A stretch of DNA of 64,000 bases, from positions 36,953 through 100,952 of the forward strand of contig JABFQX010000012.1 of assembly GCA_013141505.1 (NCBI GenBank), in the 5' to 3' direction. Positions 53,479 to 62,131 of this stretch are shown piece by piece. The notes below the pieces were generated by a model. It did not search any database, was not told the origin of the DNA, and worked only from the letters and a program-made list of their open reading frames with translations. The stretch comes from Methyloglobulus sp. Lineage in GTDB: Bacteria > Pseudomonadota > Gammaproteobacteria > Methylococcales > Methylomonadaceae. Numbering within the stretch: position 1 is the first letter of the stretch; each line of letters begins with the position of its first letter. The translations under genes were made by a program, and so were the position numbers.

Positions 53479-54096
53479 TCATTTTCTTGCTTCAATCAGT
53501 TTGAGAATATCGCCGGAATGTTCATCAATTCGTACGGTCAAAAAAGTGCAGGCTTTGATAGCTTTGACCGTATCCCTGTTGATGTTAGCGCCAAACAACT
53601 TAACCACAACGGGATTTAAAAAACTCATGATTGCGGCCAATGCCGGTCTTGAGCTAACGACGTGTTCCAACAATAGCAATTGGCCGCCGGGTTTGCATAC
53701 TCGATATAGTTCTTTCAAGCCTTTTGCCGGTAAAGGTACCGAACAAAATACGAAAGAACCGATGACAGTATCGAAACTGTTGTCGGCATAGCATAACGAT
53801 TGCACGTCCAGCAAAGCCAGGTCTACGTTGGTGTTTTTTCTGTCCCTGGTGTATTCGGCTTGTTTTAGCATTACCGGACTGAAGTCAATCGCGGTAATCC
53901 TGGCATCTTTGGGATAATAGTCAAAGTTTTTACCGGTACCTACGCCCACTTCGAGGATGTGCTGCCCTGATGCTTTAGCCCATAACCGTTCTCGCCAAGG
54001 CTTAAAAAACAGGCCTTCCATCGGTGCTTCAAGCAAATCAAAAAACGGAGCAATCCGGTCATAGCGTTTTTTTATAATTAGCGTATCGGGCTTCAT
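53479..54096 (-). CDS. Class I SAM-dependent methyltransferase
   Basis: 205 residues from ATG 54096; the frame is open to a TTG 14 codons earlier. SAM-binding motif I is HILEVGVGTGKNFDYYP, motif II region ITAIDFSPVML, and GSFVFCSVPLPAKGLKEL with CKPGGQLLLLEHV follow, as in the UbiE/phospholipid N-methyltransferase-like group. The opening YDRIAPFFDLLEAPME is typical of that group. The substrate is not determinable; a lipid or quinone is plausible. Confidence 0.8.
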   Translation of the reverse strand: MKPDTLIIKKRYDRIAPFFDLLEAPMEGLFFKPWRERLWAKASGQHILEVGVGTGKNFDYYPKDARITAIDFSPVMLKQAEYTRDRKNTNVDLALLDVQSLCYADNSFDTVIGSFVFCSVPLPAKGLKELYRVCKPGGQLLLLEHVVSSRPALAAIMSFLNPVVVKLFGANINRDTVKAIKACTFLTVRIDEHSGDILKLIEARK

Positions 54097-54298
54097 ACAG
54101 TATGTTGGGATTTTTGTAATCAGAATATTACAACACAAAGTTAATTATTAACAATTGGATAATTTGCTAATATACTGAACTGGATAGCTTTTAATTGGCA
54201 CTGTTAAATGCGGCTCAATGTCATCCCGCGTGATCTGCTTGAACTTTTAGATTTAGGTGCATGACTAACTACTGCGTGTTTATGACAAAAGGATAATT

Positions 54299-54709
54299 AT
54301 GAAATTCCCACTGGTTGGTGGTTGTTTGTGTGGCAAGGTTCGATATGAGATTTCTGCGTCGCCCATATCCACGGCAAACTGTCATTGTCGAAGTTGCCAA
54401 AAATCGGTGGGTGCACCACACGCCGCCATTCTTATCGTACCGGCTTCCTCTTTTGTTGTAACAGGTGAAGTTAAAGAATTTGTGACTATAGCCGCCAGTG
54501 GCAATGAAATGCATCGCGTATTTTGTCCAGAGTGCGGAAGCGGATTGTTCGCAAAAAATAGCGGCTTTCCAGACATCAGGCCTGTATTAGCAACTACGCT
54601 TGATGACCCGAGCATTTACAAGCCAGAAAAAGATATATGGGTTGCCGATGCCCAGCCTTGGGATGTGATGGATCCCGCATTACCCAAATTTGCCGGCAAT
54701 CCTTTTTAG
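54299..54709 (+). CDS. GFA/CENP-V family zinc protein
   Basis: 136 residues with the Mss4-like zinc fold of the glutathione-dependent formaldehyde-activating (GFA) family: Cys9-x-Cys11, Cys28-x-Cys30-xx-Cys33, and Cys76-xx-Cys79. True formaldehyde-activating function is disputed for most members, so the name should not be taken as activity. AAGGAT precedes the ATG. Confidence 0.85.
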   Translation: MKFPLVGGCLCGKVRYEISASPISTANCHCRSCQKSVGAPHAAILIVPASSFVVTGEVKEFVTIAASGNEMHRVFCPECGSGLFAKNSGFPDIRPVLATTLDDPSIYKPEKDIWVADAQPWDVMDPALPKFAGNPF

Positions 54710-54761
54710 CCGCTTATAGTTGTTAGCACCTGTTTACACTTAATCGATCAAAGGATTTTTC

Positions 54762-55433
54762 ATGGATCAAGCACTGAGTACAATTAACATCGCGCCAAGT
54801 TCAACGCATAAATATTCAGTCATTTGGCTGCACGGCTTGGGTGCGGACGGACACGATTTTGAAAGTATCGTCCCCAGCCTGAATTTGACGGCTGAAGCGA
54901 ATATCCATTTTATTTTTCCTAATGCGCCAATACTACCGGTCACTATTAATGGCAACATGAAAATGCCTGCGTGGTACGATATTCTGGCAATGGATTTAGA
55001 AGATCATACCGTTGATATAGCCGGTATTTATCATTCTGCTGAGATGATTGACGAACTTATCCAAGGGGAAATCAAGAAAGGGATAACTGCCGAAAATATT
55101 ATGTTGGCGGGATTTTCCCAAGGTGGCGTGATTGCGTTGCATGCGGGGCTTAGGTTTCCACAGAAACTGGCGGGCATTATGGCGCTATCAACCTACCTGC
55201 CGACCATCAATCAATTAAGCAGCGAAGGTTCTACCGCAGGCAAAGCCGTGCCTATTTTTATGGCACATGGCATACTGGATTCAGTCGTCGCTATCGAGGC
55301 GGGGAAAGCGGTTTTTGATAAACTGATGGCATTAGGATACAACATCGAATGGCATGATTATTTGATGGAGCATTCGGTTTGTGCCGAAGAAATCAGTCAC
55401 ATTTCGACGTTTATGAATTTGATTTTTGTATAA
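54762..55433 (+). CDS. Alpha/beta-hydrolase carboxylesterase (phospholipase/carboxylesterase family)
   Basis: 223 residues. The catalytic triad is visible: Ser119 in AGFSQGG, Asp173 in HGILDSVV and His204 in LMEHSV. The oxyanion-hole segment WLHGLGADGHDF is near residue 22. Matches the EstB/YpfH-type carboxylesterases that cleave short-chain acyl esters; some relatives are acyl-protein thioesterases. 52 bp after the GFA gene. Confidence 0.92.
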   Translation: MDQALSTINIAPSSTHKYSVIWLHGLGADGHDFESIVPSLNLTAEANIHFIFPNAPILPVTINGNMKMPAWYDILAMDLEDHTVDIAGIYHSAEMIDELIQGEIKKGITAENIMLAGFSQGGVIALHAGLRFPQKLAGIMALSTYLPTINQLSSEGSTAGKAVPIFMAHGILDSVVAIEAGKAVFDKLMALGYNIEWHDYLMEHSVCAEEISHISTFMNLIFV

Positions 55434-55481
55434 CCCTCGCAGGGCAGCTGGAAAAAATATACCTTGGATTTTTCAGCGTTC

Positions 55482-55510
55482 AACAATGGCAGATTTCATT
55501 TGCCATTGTT
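55482..55510 (+). terminator. Hairpin after the carboxylesterase gene
   Basis: Ten-base-pair perfect stem AACAATGGCA / TGCCATTGTT with a 9-nt loop, about 50 nt after the stop. No T-run follows, so it may be an mRNA-stabilising hairpin rather than an intrinsic terminator. Confidence 0.4.
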
Positions 55511-55581
55511 GGCAAAGCCAACCCTTCAGATGAAATACGGTTGATTAAAAAATAATCTCACCACTACCAACATACTGTTAG

Positions 55582-56316
55582 ATGTTTATGTTTAATCACC
55601 CTTTTACTAAACGATTATTCAGCAGTTTTCTGGATCTGGTGCCGATACTGGCTGTTGTCCTGTTTTTCCAGATTGTCATCATTCAGCAACCCATCCCGAA
55701 TGTGGCTCAGTTAATGGGAGGCACGCTTCTTATCATCTTGGGACTTAGTGTGTTTATTCAGGGGTTGGAACAAAGCTTGTTTCCTATCGGTGAAACAATG
55801 GCCTACGCGTTTGCCCGTAAAGGTAGCTTATTTTGGTTGCTGACTTTTGCTTTCTGTCTAGGATTTGGTACGACAGTTGCTGAACCTGCCTTAATTGCAG
55901 TCACCGATGAGGCGGCCAGAATTGCCAGCAAAGGCAATATCATTGAACAAAGCGATGCCGCCCGCGAGAATTATGCCTTAGGTCTACGGATTACCGTCGC
56001 CCTGTCCGTCGGTTTTGCCATCTTAGTCGGCGTACTCAGGATACTTCGCGGCTGGCCCTTATTCTATTTGATTATCGGTGGGTATTGTTGTGTCTTGGTC
56101 ATGACACCTTTTGCACCAGCGGAAATCATCGGCATCGCTTACGATTCTGGCGGCGTGACCACCTCAACCATTACCGTACCTTTAGTGACCGCATTGGGCG
56201 TCGGACTTGCCACTGCCATTAAAGGCCGTAATCCGATGATTGATGGCTTCGGTTTGATTGCCTTTGCGTCATTGACACCGATGATTTTCGTCATGGCTTA
56301 TGGAATGCTGGTATGA
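55582..56316 (+). CDS. DUF1538 membrane transporter subunit, first of pair (UmpA-like)
   Basis: 244 residues, six to seven hydrophobic segments. DUF1538 signatures are GFGTTVAEPALIAVTDEAA in the middle and IAYDSGGVTTSTITVPLVTA near the C-terminus, then GRNPMIDGFGLIAFASL. The stop overlaps the start of the next DUF1538 gene (ATGA). A DUF1538 pair (UmpAB) has been reported, as far as I recall, to act as a two-part sodium/proton antiporter in Halomonas; the same activity is plausible but unproven here. Confidence 0.85.
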   Translation: MFMFNHPFTKRLFSSFLDLVPILAVVLFFQIVIIQQPIPNVAQLMGGTLLIILGLSVFIQGLEQSLFPIGETMAYAFARKGSLFWLLTFAFCLGFGTTVAEPALIAVTDEAARIASKGNIIEQSDAARENYALGLRITVALSVGFAILVGVLRILRGWPLFYLIIGGYCCVLVMTPFAPAEIIGIAYDSGGVTTSTITVPLVTALGVGLATAIKGRNPMIDGFGLIAFASLTPMIFVMAYGMLV

Positions 56317-57092
56317 GTGAATGGCTTATTCATTTAGCCCGAACGCTACTGGAAACCTGCCGGGATATGCTGCCGATTGCCGGTATTATTATTGGCTTTC
56401 AACTGTTGGTCATCCGTAAACCCATCGTTAATCCCCAAAAAACCCTGGTCGGATTTGTCTACGTTACCTTAGGTATTGCCTTGTTCCTTGAGGGCTTGGA
56501 ATTGGCGCTATTTCCTTTGGGTAAGTTGATGGCAACACAGCTTACGACACCGGAATTTCTCAATATCAGCCCGGATCAAGTTGCCATTCCCTGGCAAGCG
56601 TACAAATGGATTTATGTTTTCGCCGCCAGTATCGGCTTTGCGACGACTTTTGCCGAGCCATCGTTGCTCGCTGTCGCATATAAAGCCGAAGAAATTTCAG
56701 GGGGATCGATTCGATCTCTAGGCTTGAGAATTGCCGTATCCATTGGCGTTGCTTTCGGAATAGCTTTGGGTACTTTTCGCATTGTAACGGGGACGGAACT
56801 TTATTTTTACATCATCTCAGGGTATGTTGTTGTGTTGATCCAAACCCTATTCGCCCCCAAAATGATAATCGGCTTGGCTTATGATTCCGGGGGAGTTACC
56901 ACCTCGACCGTTACGGTTCCTCTAGTAACAGCGCTGGGCTTGGGTTTAGCTCAAGCCGTGCCAGGTCGTAATCCGTTGATCGACGGTTTTGGGCTAATCG
57001 CTTTTGCCAGTTTGTTCCCGATTATCACCGTGCTGGGCTACGCACAAATTGCCCAATGGCTGAATTCACGTAACCTTTCATCAAAACAATAA
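56313..57092 (+). CDS. DUF1538 membrane transporter subunit, second of pair (UmpB-like)
   Basis: 259 residues, a clear paralogue of the preceding protein: GFATTFAEPSLLAVAYKAEE, LAYDSGGVTTSTVTVPLVTA and GRNPLIDGFGLIAFASL are shared. Two different subunits coded by overlapping genes point to a heteromeric transporter. The negatively charged Glu in the AEP motif and the Asp in YDSGG are candidate ion-binding residues (inference). Confidence 0.85.
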   Translation: MSEWLIHLARTLLETCRDMLPIAGIIIGFQLLVIRKPIVNPQKTLVGFVYVTLGIALFLEGLELALFPLGKLMATQLTTPEFLNISPDQVAIPWQAYKWIYVFAASIGFATTFAEPSLLAVAYKAEEISGGSIRSLGLRIAVSIGVAFGIALGTFRIVTGTELYFYIISGYVVVLIQTLFAPKMIIGLAYDSGGVTTSTVTVPLVTALGLGLAQAVPGRNPLIDGFGLIAFASLFPIITVLGYAQIAQWLNSRNLSSKQ

Positions 57093-57100
57093 GGAGCGCC

Positions 57101-57451
57101 ATGCACTTCAAATTAATAATTGCCTTTGTCGAGGATGACAAAACCGACCTGGTGCTGGATACCGCCCGCGCCAACGGCGCAAAAGGCGCGACCGTCATCA
57201 ACCATGCCCGTGGCGAAGGCATGAAACAAGCGAAAACCTTTTTTGGTTTGACGCTGGATACCCAGCGCGACGTGTTGCTGTTCCTGGTCGAAGAGCGTTT
57301 GAGCCGACACATCCTGGAAAAAATAGCCAAAGCCGCAGAATTCGACAGCAAGCCAGGTACCGGCATTGCATTCCAAATCGATGTTGAAGATGCGATTGGC
57401 GTGATGCACCAGGTCGAAGAATTAACCCAAGAACTTGAGGAAAAACTATGA
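57101..57451 (+). CDS. PII-like signalling protein
   Basis: 116 residues with a ferredoxin-like PII fold pattern: N-terminal FKLIIAFVEDDKTDLVLD, then KGATVINHARGEG leading into the T-loop region (MKQAKTFFGLTLDTQRDV), and C-terminal GTGIAFQIDVEDAIGV. Canonical GlnB features such as the uridylylated Tyr are not recognisable. AAGGAG lies 4 nt before the ATG, 8 bp after the DUF1538 pair. It probably binds a nucleotide and gates or senses the adjacent transporter. Confidence 0.8.
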   Translation: MHFKLIIAFVEDDKTDLVLDTARANGAKGATVINHARGEGMKQAKTFFGLTLDTQRDVLLFLVEERLSRHILEKIAKAAEFDSKPGTGIAFQIDVEDAIGVMHQVEELTQELEEKL

Positions 57452-57858
57452 CAGAAAGCCCTGTGGTCATCCGTGTAAAAGATGTCATGAAAACCGATTT
57501 TGGAACGATTGACGGCATAGCGACCGTCGATGATGCCTTGAAAAAGATGAAGTCCCTCAAAACCGCCGTCCTGATTGTCAATAAGCGCCATGCCGATGAT
57601 GAATATGGGCTGATTACATCTGGCGATATTGCCCGGCATGTCCTAGCAAAAGACCGGGCACCGGATCGGGTCAATGTCTATGAGATCATGAGCAAACCCG
57701 TGATTTCCGTGCATCCCGATATGGATATACGCTATTGTTCACGATTATTTGCTGATTATGATCTGGTGCGCGCACCAGTTATCGAAAACCGCACAGTGGT
57801 TGGGATAGTTAGCCCGAATTCTTTAGTGCTGGATGGCTTATATAAAATTATTCAATAA
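57448..57858 (+). CDS. Tandem CBS-domain protein
   Basis: 136 residues that are essentially two CBS repeats: VKDVMKTDFGTIDGIATVDD to GLITSGDIARHVL, then VYEIMSKPVISVHPDMDI to GIVSPNSLVLDGL. CBS pairs bind adenine nucleotides. The start overlaps the stop of the PII-like gene (ATGA), so the four genes 55582-57858 form one translationally linked operon. Confidence 0.88.
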   Translation: MTESPVVIRVKDVMKTDFGTIDGIATVDDALKKMKSLKTAVLIVNKRHADDEYGLITSGDIARHVLAKDRAPDRVNVYEIMSKPVISVHPDMDIRYCSRLFADYDLVRAPVIENRTVVGIVSPNSLVLDGLYKIIQ

Positions 57859-58001
57859 ATAGCATCTAGCGAAAAATATCAGTACAATAGCCGCCGATCA
57901 GAAATGGGATGTTGAGAAGGTATTACCGACACAAAGGGATGCCGGGTTATCAATGTTGTCGTTCTGTGAAACCGTAAGTTTATAATTTAGGAGTCTTCGA
58001 T

Positions 58002-58205
58002 ATGGCCACAGGCACTGTTAAGTGGTTTAACAACACAAAAGGTTTTGGATTTATTGCACCCGTAGAAGGGGGTGAGGACGTTTTCGTCCATCACTCGGTT
58101 ATTCAAGGCGCAGGATTTAAGACTTTGAATGAAGGGCAAACCGTCAATTTTGAAATTGAAACCGGTCCGAAAGGCTTAACCGCAGTGAATGTCGTCCCTA
58201 AATAA
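58002..58205 (+). CDS. Cold-shock protein, CspA family
   Basis: 67 residues with RNP1 (KGFGFI) and RNP2 (VFVHHS) nucleic-acid-binding motifs in the OB fold. Single-stranded RNA/DNA chaperone. A 143-bp region without a gene precedes it; csp genes usually have a long structured leader, which may be present here. GGAG precedes the ATG by nine bases. Confidence 0.95.
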   Translation: MATGTVKWFNNTKGFGFIAPVEGGEDVFVHHSVIQGAGFKTLNEGQTVNFEIETGPKGLTAVNVVPK

Positions 58206-58224
58206 ACGGCATCCCGATTGAAAT

Positions 58225-58294
58225 AAAGGCTTTGTACCCAAATAAATTAAGGGCTTATACCCAGTTAGATCAAGGGCTCAAGCCAGATTAAGTC
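58225..58294. repeat. Three imperfect 23-24-bp tandem repeats after the csp gene
   Basis: Three units begin AAAGGCTTTGTACCC (58225), AAGGGCTTATACCC (58249) and AAGGGCTCAAGCC (58272), with a period of 23-24 bp. A fourth AAGGGCTTTGC starts the terminator stem at 58295. The array lies in the 3' UTR of csp and looks like duplication of the left half of the terminator stem. Confidence 0.7.
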
Positions 58295-58328
58295 AAGGGC
58301 TTTGCAATTATCGGCAAAGCCCTTTTTT
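58295..58328 (+). terminator. Intrinsic terminator after the csp gene
   Basis: AAGGGCTTTGC pairs perfectly with GCAAAGCCCTT over 11 bp around an 8-nt loop, and runs into TTTTTT. Strong rho-independent terminator for csp; the convergent gene ends at 58345. Confidence 0.9.
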
Positions 58329-58344
58329 GTAGTTGCTATTTCAG

Positions 58345-58773
58345 TTACTTGAGTGGGCGGTTCGCCGCGTCTTTGTCAATCTGCCCGCCAAAAATAAGTA
58401 TTGCTTCAACAAAACTCCACAACAACACATAACCGGGTAATCCCGCAGCGATCAGCAAACCGGTGGCGATGATCTGGATAATCGCAAGGCGGTAATAGCC
58501 CAAATATATCCGATGCACGCCCGCCCAGCCCAAAAGTAGGGCTAATGCCAATGCGACATATTTATATTTTACCGCCGCACTTGTGTTAAGTGTAGCGCCA
58601 CGCAGATTGACTTTAAAAGCCTTGACACCCGCCAGATCAAAAGTGACCTCATCACCGATTTCGGGTGGTGCACTCGCAATCCAGACACTGGCATCAAAGT
58701 TAAAAATCTCCTTGCCGTTGGTTATCGTGCCAGATTGGGTTTCTGCATCGTAATGTTTAATAATGCCTATCAT
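58345..58773 (-). CDS. Cold-shock-like domain fused to TM2 domain
   Basis: 142 residues. Residues 1-65 look like a divergent cold-shock/OB fold (GIIKHYDAETQSGTI at the start, then FNFDASVW and IGDEVTFDLA), lacking the canonical aromatic RNP motifs. Residues 72-130 are a TM2 domain with two helices and the typical LGWAGVHRIYLGYYRLA turn. The product would hold a nucleic-acid-binding-like domain at the inner membrane. It converges on the true csp gene. Function unknown. Confidence 0.75.
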   Translation of the reverse strand: MIGIIKHYDAETQSGTITNGKEIFNFDASVWIASAPPEIGDEVTFDLAGVKAFKVNLRGATLNTSAAVKYKYVALALALLLGWAGVHRIYLGYYRLAIIQIIATGLLIAAGLPGYVLLWSFVEAILIFGGQIDKDAANRPLK

Positions 58774-58858
58774 CTTTTCGCCTTAATTATTAAAAACCGA
58801 AACCTTTTTTATTGAAATTATGGTTCCAGTAAACTCCCACCCTTGCAATGGATGGGCA

Positions 58859-59302
58859 TCAATGGTCGTTCAAACTCACTGCCAACACATCGCATTTGGC
58901 ATGACGCAGTACGCCATTCGCGGTGGATCCCAACAAAAGCTGCAAGCCATGTCGCCCATGAGAGCCGACCACAATCAGGTCTACCTGATTTTCTTCTGCA
59001 ATACGGTTGATTTCCAGCTTTGGGCTGCCCATTTCAATCCATATCCGGTCTTGTTCGACACCTAATTCTTTGCCTATGCGTGTCAGTTTTATTTTCGCTG
59101 CCGCAATCATCTCATTGGAGATATCAGCATCCATAATGCCATCGAAGCCGTATTCACTATCAGCTAGATGTATCATTTCCACAATGTGTATCAGGCTCAG
59201 CGATGCCTGATTGATGTTTGCCAAGGCTATTGCCCTGTCAATAACACTTTGCGCTTGTTCAAAAAAATCCACCGCCAATAATATATGTTTGTAGTTTCCC
59301 AT
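58859..59302 (-). CDS. Universal stress protein, UspA family
   Basis: 147 residues from ATG 59302, which follows GGAGG by five bases; an upstream in-frame start is unlikely. Single Usp domain with the ATP-binding signature GSHGRHGLQLLLGSTANGVL near the C-terminus (G-2x-G-9x-GS/T). Cytoplasmic stress protein. Confidence 0.92.
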   Translation of the reverse strand: MGNYKHILLAVDFFEQAQSVIDRAIALANINQASLSLIHIVEMIHLADSEYGFDGIMDADISNEMIAAAKIKLTRIGKELGVEQDRIWIEMGSPKLEINRIAEENQVDLIVVGSHGRHGLQLLLGSTANGVLRHAKCDVLAVSLNDH

Positions 59303-59447
59303 AATGCCTCCTATAACCAACAATTATGATTAGTTCGGAAAGAAATTTATGTCCAAGCTGAGCGAGCCAAAACAATAAACCCATGTAGCTTTTTTGGTGT
59401 CAGTATATCCTAAACAATCAGGGAATAGTTTTGATTTATGTGTCACT

Positions 59448-61340
59448 TTAAAGTGACGATTTTGCCGCTTCGAGTTGTTCTTCCGCAGCCATCCATGCCG
59501 CTTCAGCGGTATCTAATGCTTTATCGACCTCTGTTTTTCGGAGCAGCAATTTTTTTAATCGATCTTTTTCTGTATCCGCATACAGTTCTGGATTGGCAAG
59601 TTCAGCTTCAAGGGTGCGTTGTTCAGCATGGTGTTTTTCAACAGCCAGTTCCGCTTTTTTCAAGGCATCTAATAAGGGCTTGTTTTTTTGCCGATGCTCG
59701 GCATCCTGTTTACGTTGATCTTTGCGTGAAACCGGTGCAGAGAACTCTTGGGTCGTTTTGTCTTCGCCTTTGTTACGTTCAGCTAACCAGGAACGGTAAT
59801 CGTCAAGATCACCATCGAAGGCTTGAACTTTACCTTCGCCAACCAGTAAAAATCGGTCGGTGACTGTCCGCAGTAAATGCCGATCATGTGAAACCAAAAT
59901 AATAGCGCCCTGATAATCCTGTAATGCCACACTCAAGGCATGACGCATTTCCAGGTCGAGATGGTTAGTCGGCTCATCCAATAACAACAGATTGGGGTTT
60001 TTATAAACCAGCAACGCCAAGACCAAGCGCGCTTTTTCACCGCCGGAAAATGGTTTGACTGCTTCCATCACCTTATCACCCTGAAAATCAAAGCCACCGA
60101 GAAAATTTCGCAGCTCTTTTTCGGTGGCTTTCGGGTCTAGTTTTTGCAGATGCCACAATGGACTTTCATCCAATCGTAGCTGTTCCAATTGATGCTGGGC
60201 AAAATAACCGATATTGAGCGCCTCGGCTTCAAGCCGTGTTCCCGATAGTGGCTGCATGTCGCCTGCCAGCACTTTAATCAAAGTTGATTTACCCGCGCCA
60301 TTAGGCCCCAACAAGCCAATCCGGTCACCGGGCGATATGGACAAATTAGCCCCTTGGATTATTTTGGTTTGCCCGTAACCTATATCAACTCTATCCAGTT
60401 TCAACAAAGGATTTTGCATCCTTCCGGGTTTGGGAAAGCTGAAATCAAACGGCGAATCGACATGCGCCATGGCGATAACTTCCATGCGTTCAAGGGCTTT
60501 GATACGGCTTTGCGCTTGCCGGGCTTTGGTTGCCTGGGCTTTAAATCTATCAACAAAACTTTGGATATGGGCAATTTCCCGCTGTTGCTTGAGGTACGCG
60601 GACTGTTGCTGCGCCAATTTTTCTGCGCGCATTTTTTCAAAAGCGGAATAATTGCCGGTATAAATATCTATCTTATTTTGCTCAATGTGGACGATGTGAT
60701 CGGCGATGGTATCGAGAAAATCGCGGTCATGCGAAATTAGCAATAAAGTGCCGTCGTACTTACATAGCCAGTCTTGCAGCCAGATCACCGCATCCAAATC
60801 CAGATGGTTGGTCGGTTCGTCCAGCAGCAGTACATCAGAACGGCACATCAACGCTTGTGCCAGATTCAACCGCATCCGCCAACCGCCAGAAAAAGTGTTG
60901 ACAGCATGATGTTCCTGATCAGATTTAAAGCCCAGCCCGCTCATTAAGCGCGCCGCCTTTGCGCGTGCCGTGTAGCCGCCAATCGTATCCAACAATGCAT
61001 GAAGTTCGGCTTGTTTTAAACCGTCATGATTGCTTTCTGCGTCTACCAGTTGCTGTTGCAGTCGCCTTAATTCCCGGTCGCCATCCGTCACATAGTCAAT
61101 CGCAGAGCAAGATACGGCGGGTGTTTCCTGCGCGACATGCGCTATTTCAAGTCCCGGCGGTAAGGTAAACTCGCCTTCGTCGGCATGAAGTTCGTTTCTG
61201 ACCATAGCAAATAAGCTGGACTTTCCGGTACCGTTCGCGCCAGTAAAGCCGACTTTTTCACCTTTATGGATAGTAAAAGACGCATTTGAGAACAATACGC
61301 GCACACCACGGCGCAAGGACAGGTTTTTAAAATTGAGCAT
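59448..61340 (-). CDS. yheS: ABC-F family ATPase (YheS-like)
   Basis: 630 residues from ATG 61340 (MLNFKNLSLRRG); upstream in-frame codons are not conserved. Two ABC modules: Walker A GANGTGKSS with signature FSGGWRMRLNLAQ, and Walker A GPNGAGKST with signature FSGGEKARLVLAL; both have LLLDEPTNHLDL Walker B. A linker with a long charged helix lies between them, and a C-terminal coiled coil (about 540-630) follows. No membrane helices. ABC-F proteins act on the ribosome; this subgroup helps with difficult nascent peptides. Confidence 0.93.
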   Translation of the reverse strand: MLNFKNLSLRRGVRVLFSNASFTIHKGEKVGFTGANGTGKSSLFAMVRNELHADEGEFTLPPGLEIAHVAQETPAVSCSAIDYVTDGDRELRRLQQQLVDAESNHDGLKQAELHALLDTIGGYTARAKAARLMSGLGFKSDQEHHAVNTFSGGWRMRLNLAQALMCRSDVLLLDEPTNHLDLDAVIWLQDWLCKYDGTLLLISHDRDFLDTIADHIVHIEQNKIDIYTGNYSAFEKMRAEKLAQQQSAYLKQQREIAHIQSFVDRFKAQATKARQAQSRIKALERMEVIAMAHVDSPFDFSFPKPGRMQNPLLKLDRVDIGYGQTKIIQGANLSISPGDRIGLLGPNGAGKSTLIKVLAGDMQPLSGTRLEAEALNIGYFAQHQLEQLRLDESPLWHLQKLDPKATEKELRNFLGGFDFQGDKVMEAVKPFSGGEKARLVLALLVYKNPNLLLLDEPTNHLDLEMRHALSVALQDYQGAIILVSHDRHLLRTVTDRFLLVGEGKVQAFDGDLDDYRSWLAERNKGEDKTTQEFSAPVSRKDQRKQDAEHRQKNKPLLDALKKAELAVEKHHAEQRTLEAELANPELYADTEKDRLKKLLLRKTEVDKALDTAEAAWMAAEEQLEAAKSSL

Positions 61341-61649
61341 AAGAAAATAGTGAAGGTAACAACAAAACAGCCCTAGAAGACGAAAACACCCCAAGGTCTG
61401 CCTACATTCGATTCAGATTACCAAAAAACATATAAAAACACACAAAAGTATTCTGGAATCTTAAGCTAAATCCAGAAAAAGATCAGAGAAAAAGGATACT
61501 GTATTGATGTGAGTCGGCTAAAATCGAGAGATATTGCTAAAGCAATGCCGTTAAGTATAGATGACCCTATGCGGCCTTGCTGCTGGCTGATCGAAGCCCA
61601 AGCCAGCTAATGTTTCGCTTCGGCTCCGCTCAGTGAACGACTTAACTTA
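61341..61649. other. Intergenic stretch upstream of the ABC-F gene
   Basis: No gene is supported. It should contain the ABC-F promoter on the minus strand; nothing with clear consensus was seen. Some CG-rich stretches near 61580-61625 may be remnants of lost genes. Confidence 0.4.
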
Positions 61650-61854
61650 ATGGTATTGATTGCTAAAGCCCTGGTATCCAGTCAAAAACGCGAAATCAAT
61701 CGGTATCGAGGAAAGCAGCGCAGTCGCCTGAGCATAATCAGCCGCTTCATGCACTACCGCATTCGGGACGGTCTCTTTCAATGATGCCTAATCCTACCCG
61801 GACGATGCCTTGGTTTTCCAGCAAGAGAATGTGTAACGGTCGGGCAACATTCAT
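61650..61854 (-). pseudogene. Response-regulator receiver fragment, frameshifted and truncated
   Basis: From ATG 61854 (with GGAAGG upstream) the minus strand reads MNVARPLHILLLENQGIVRV then GLGIIERDRPECGSA and a stop. A second frame continues with VVHEAADYAQATALLSSIPI DFAFL. Together these resemble the first 60 residues of a receiver domain, with ILLLEN in place of the acidic pocket start and EAADYAQALALL-like text after it. The phosphoacceptor Asp and any output domain are missing. Confidence 0.55.
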
Positions 61855-62131
61855 TTTAATTTCCTTCCATGCCAACACGTCTGTCCCATACAACAAGCAT
61901 TTTTTATCTACATTTTAAACTACTTAGCGCGAAGGTAAGACATTTGTCGGATAAAAAACAAGACATTTGTGGGGATGTTATTTTTTGAAGCATGCATTAT
62001 AGAATGCACGGCACGTTTATCGTTCCTGTATTCAACCGTTGGGAATGTTAGCTTGGCTGTTCTACCTTGATGGCCACAGGAACGCTCCCACTGTGGCCTT
62101 GGCTTTTCAATCGGGAGCAAAAGGAGAAAAA
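61855..62131. other. Intergenic stretch before the small lipoprotein
   Basis: 277 bp with no supported gene. Contains two spaced copies of AAGACATTTGT (near 61937 and 61960) and the imperfect palindrome TGGCCACAGGAACGCTCC near 62071. Ends in AAGGAG five bases before ATG 62132. Confidence 0.4.

Noticed and set aside
58225..58328. CRISPR-like short array
   Set aside because: The units are directly adjacent imperfect repeats with no unique spacers, and they share the terminator stem; no cas genes are present.
61920..62120. 66-codon minus-strand frame upstream of the lipoprotein
   Set aside because: Composition is unlike a protein and there is no SD; it overlaps the lipoprotein promoter region.
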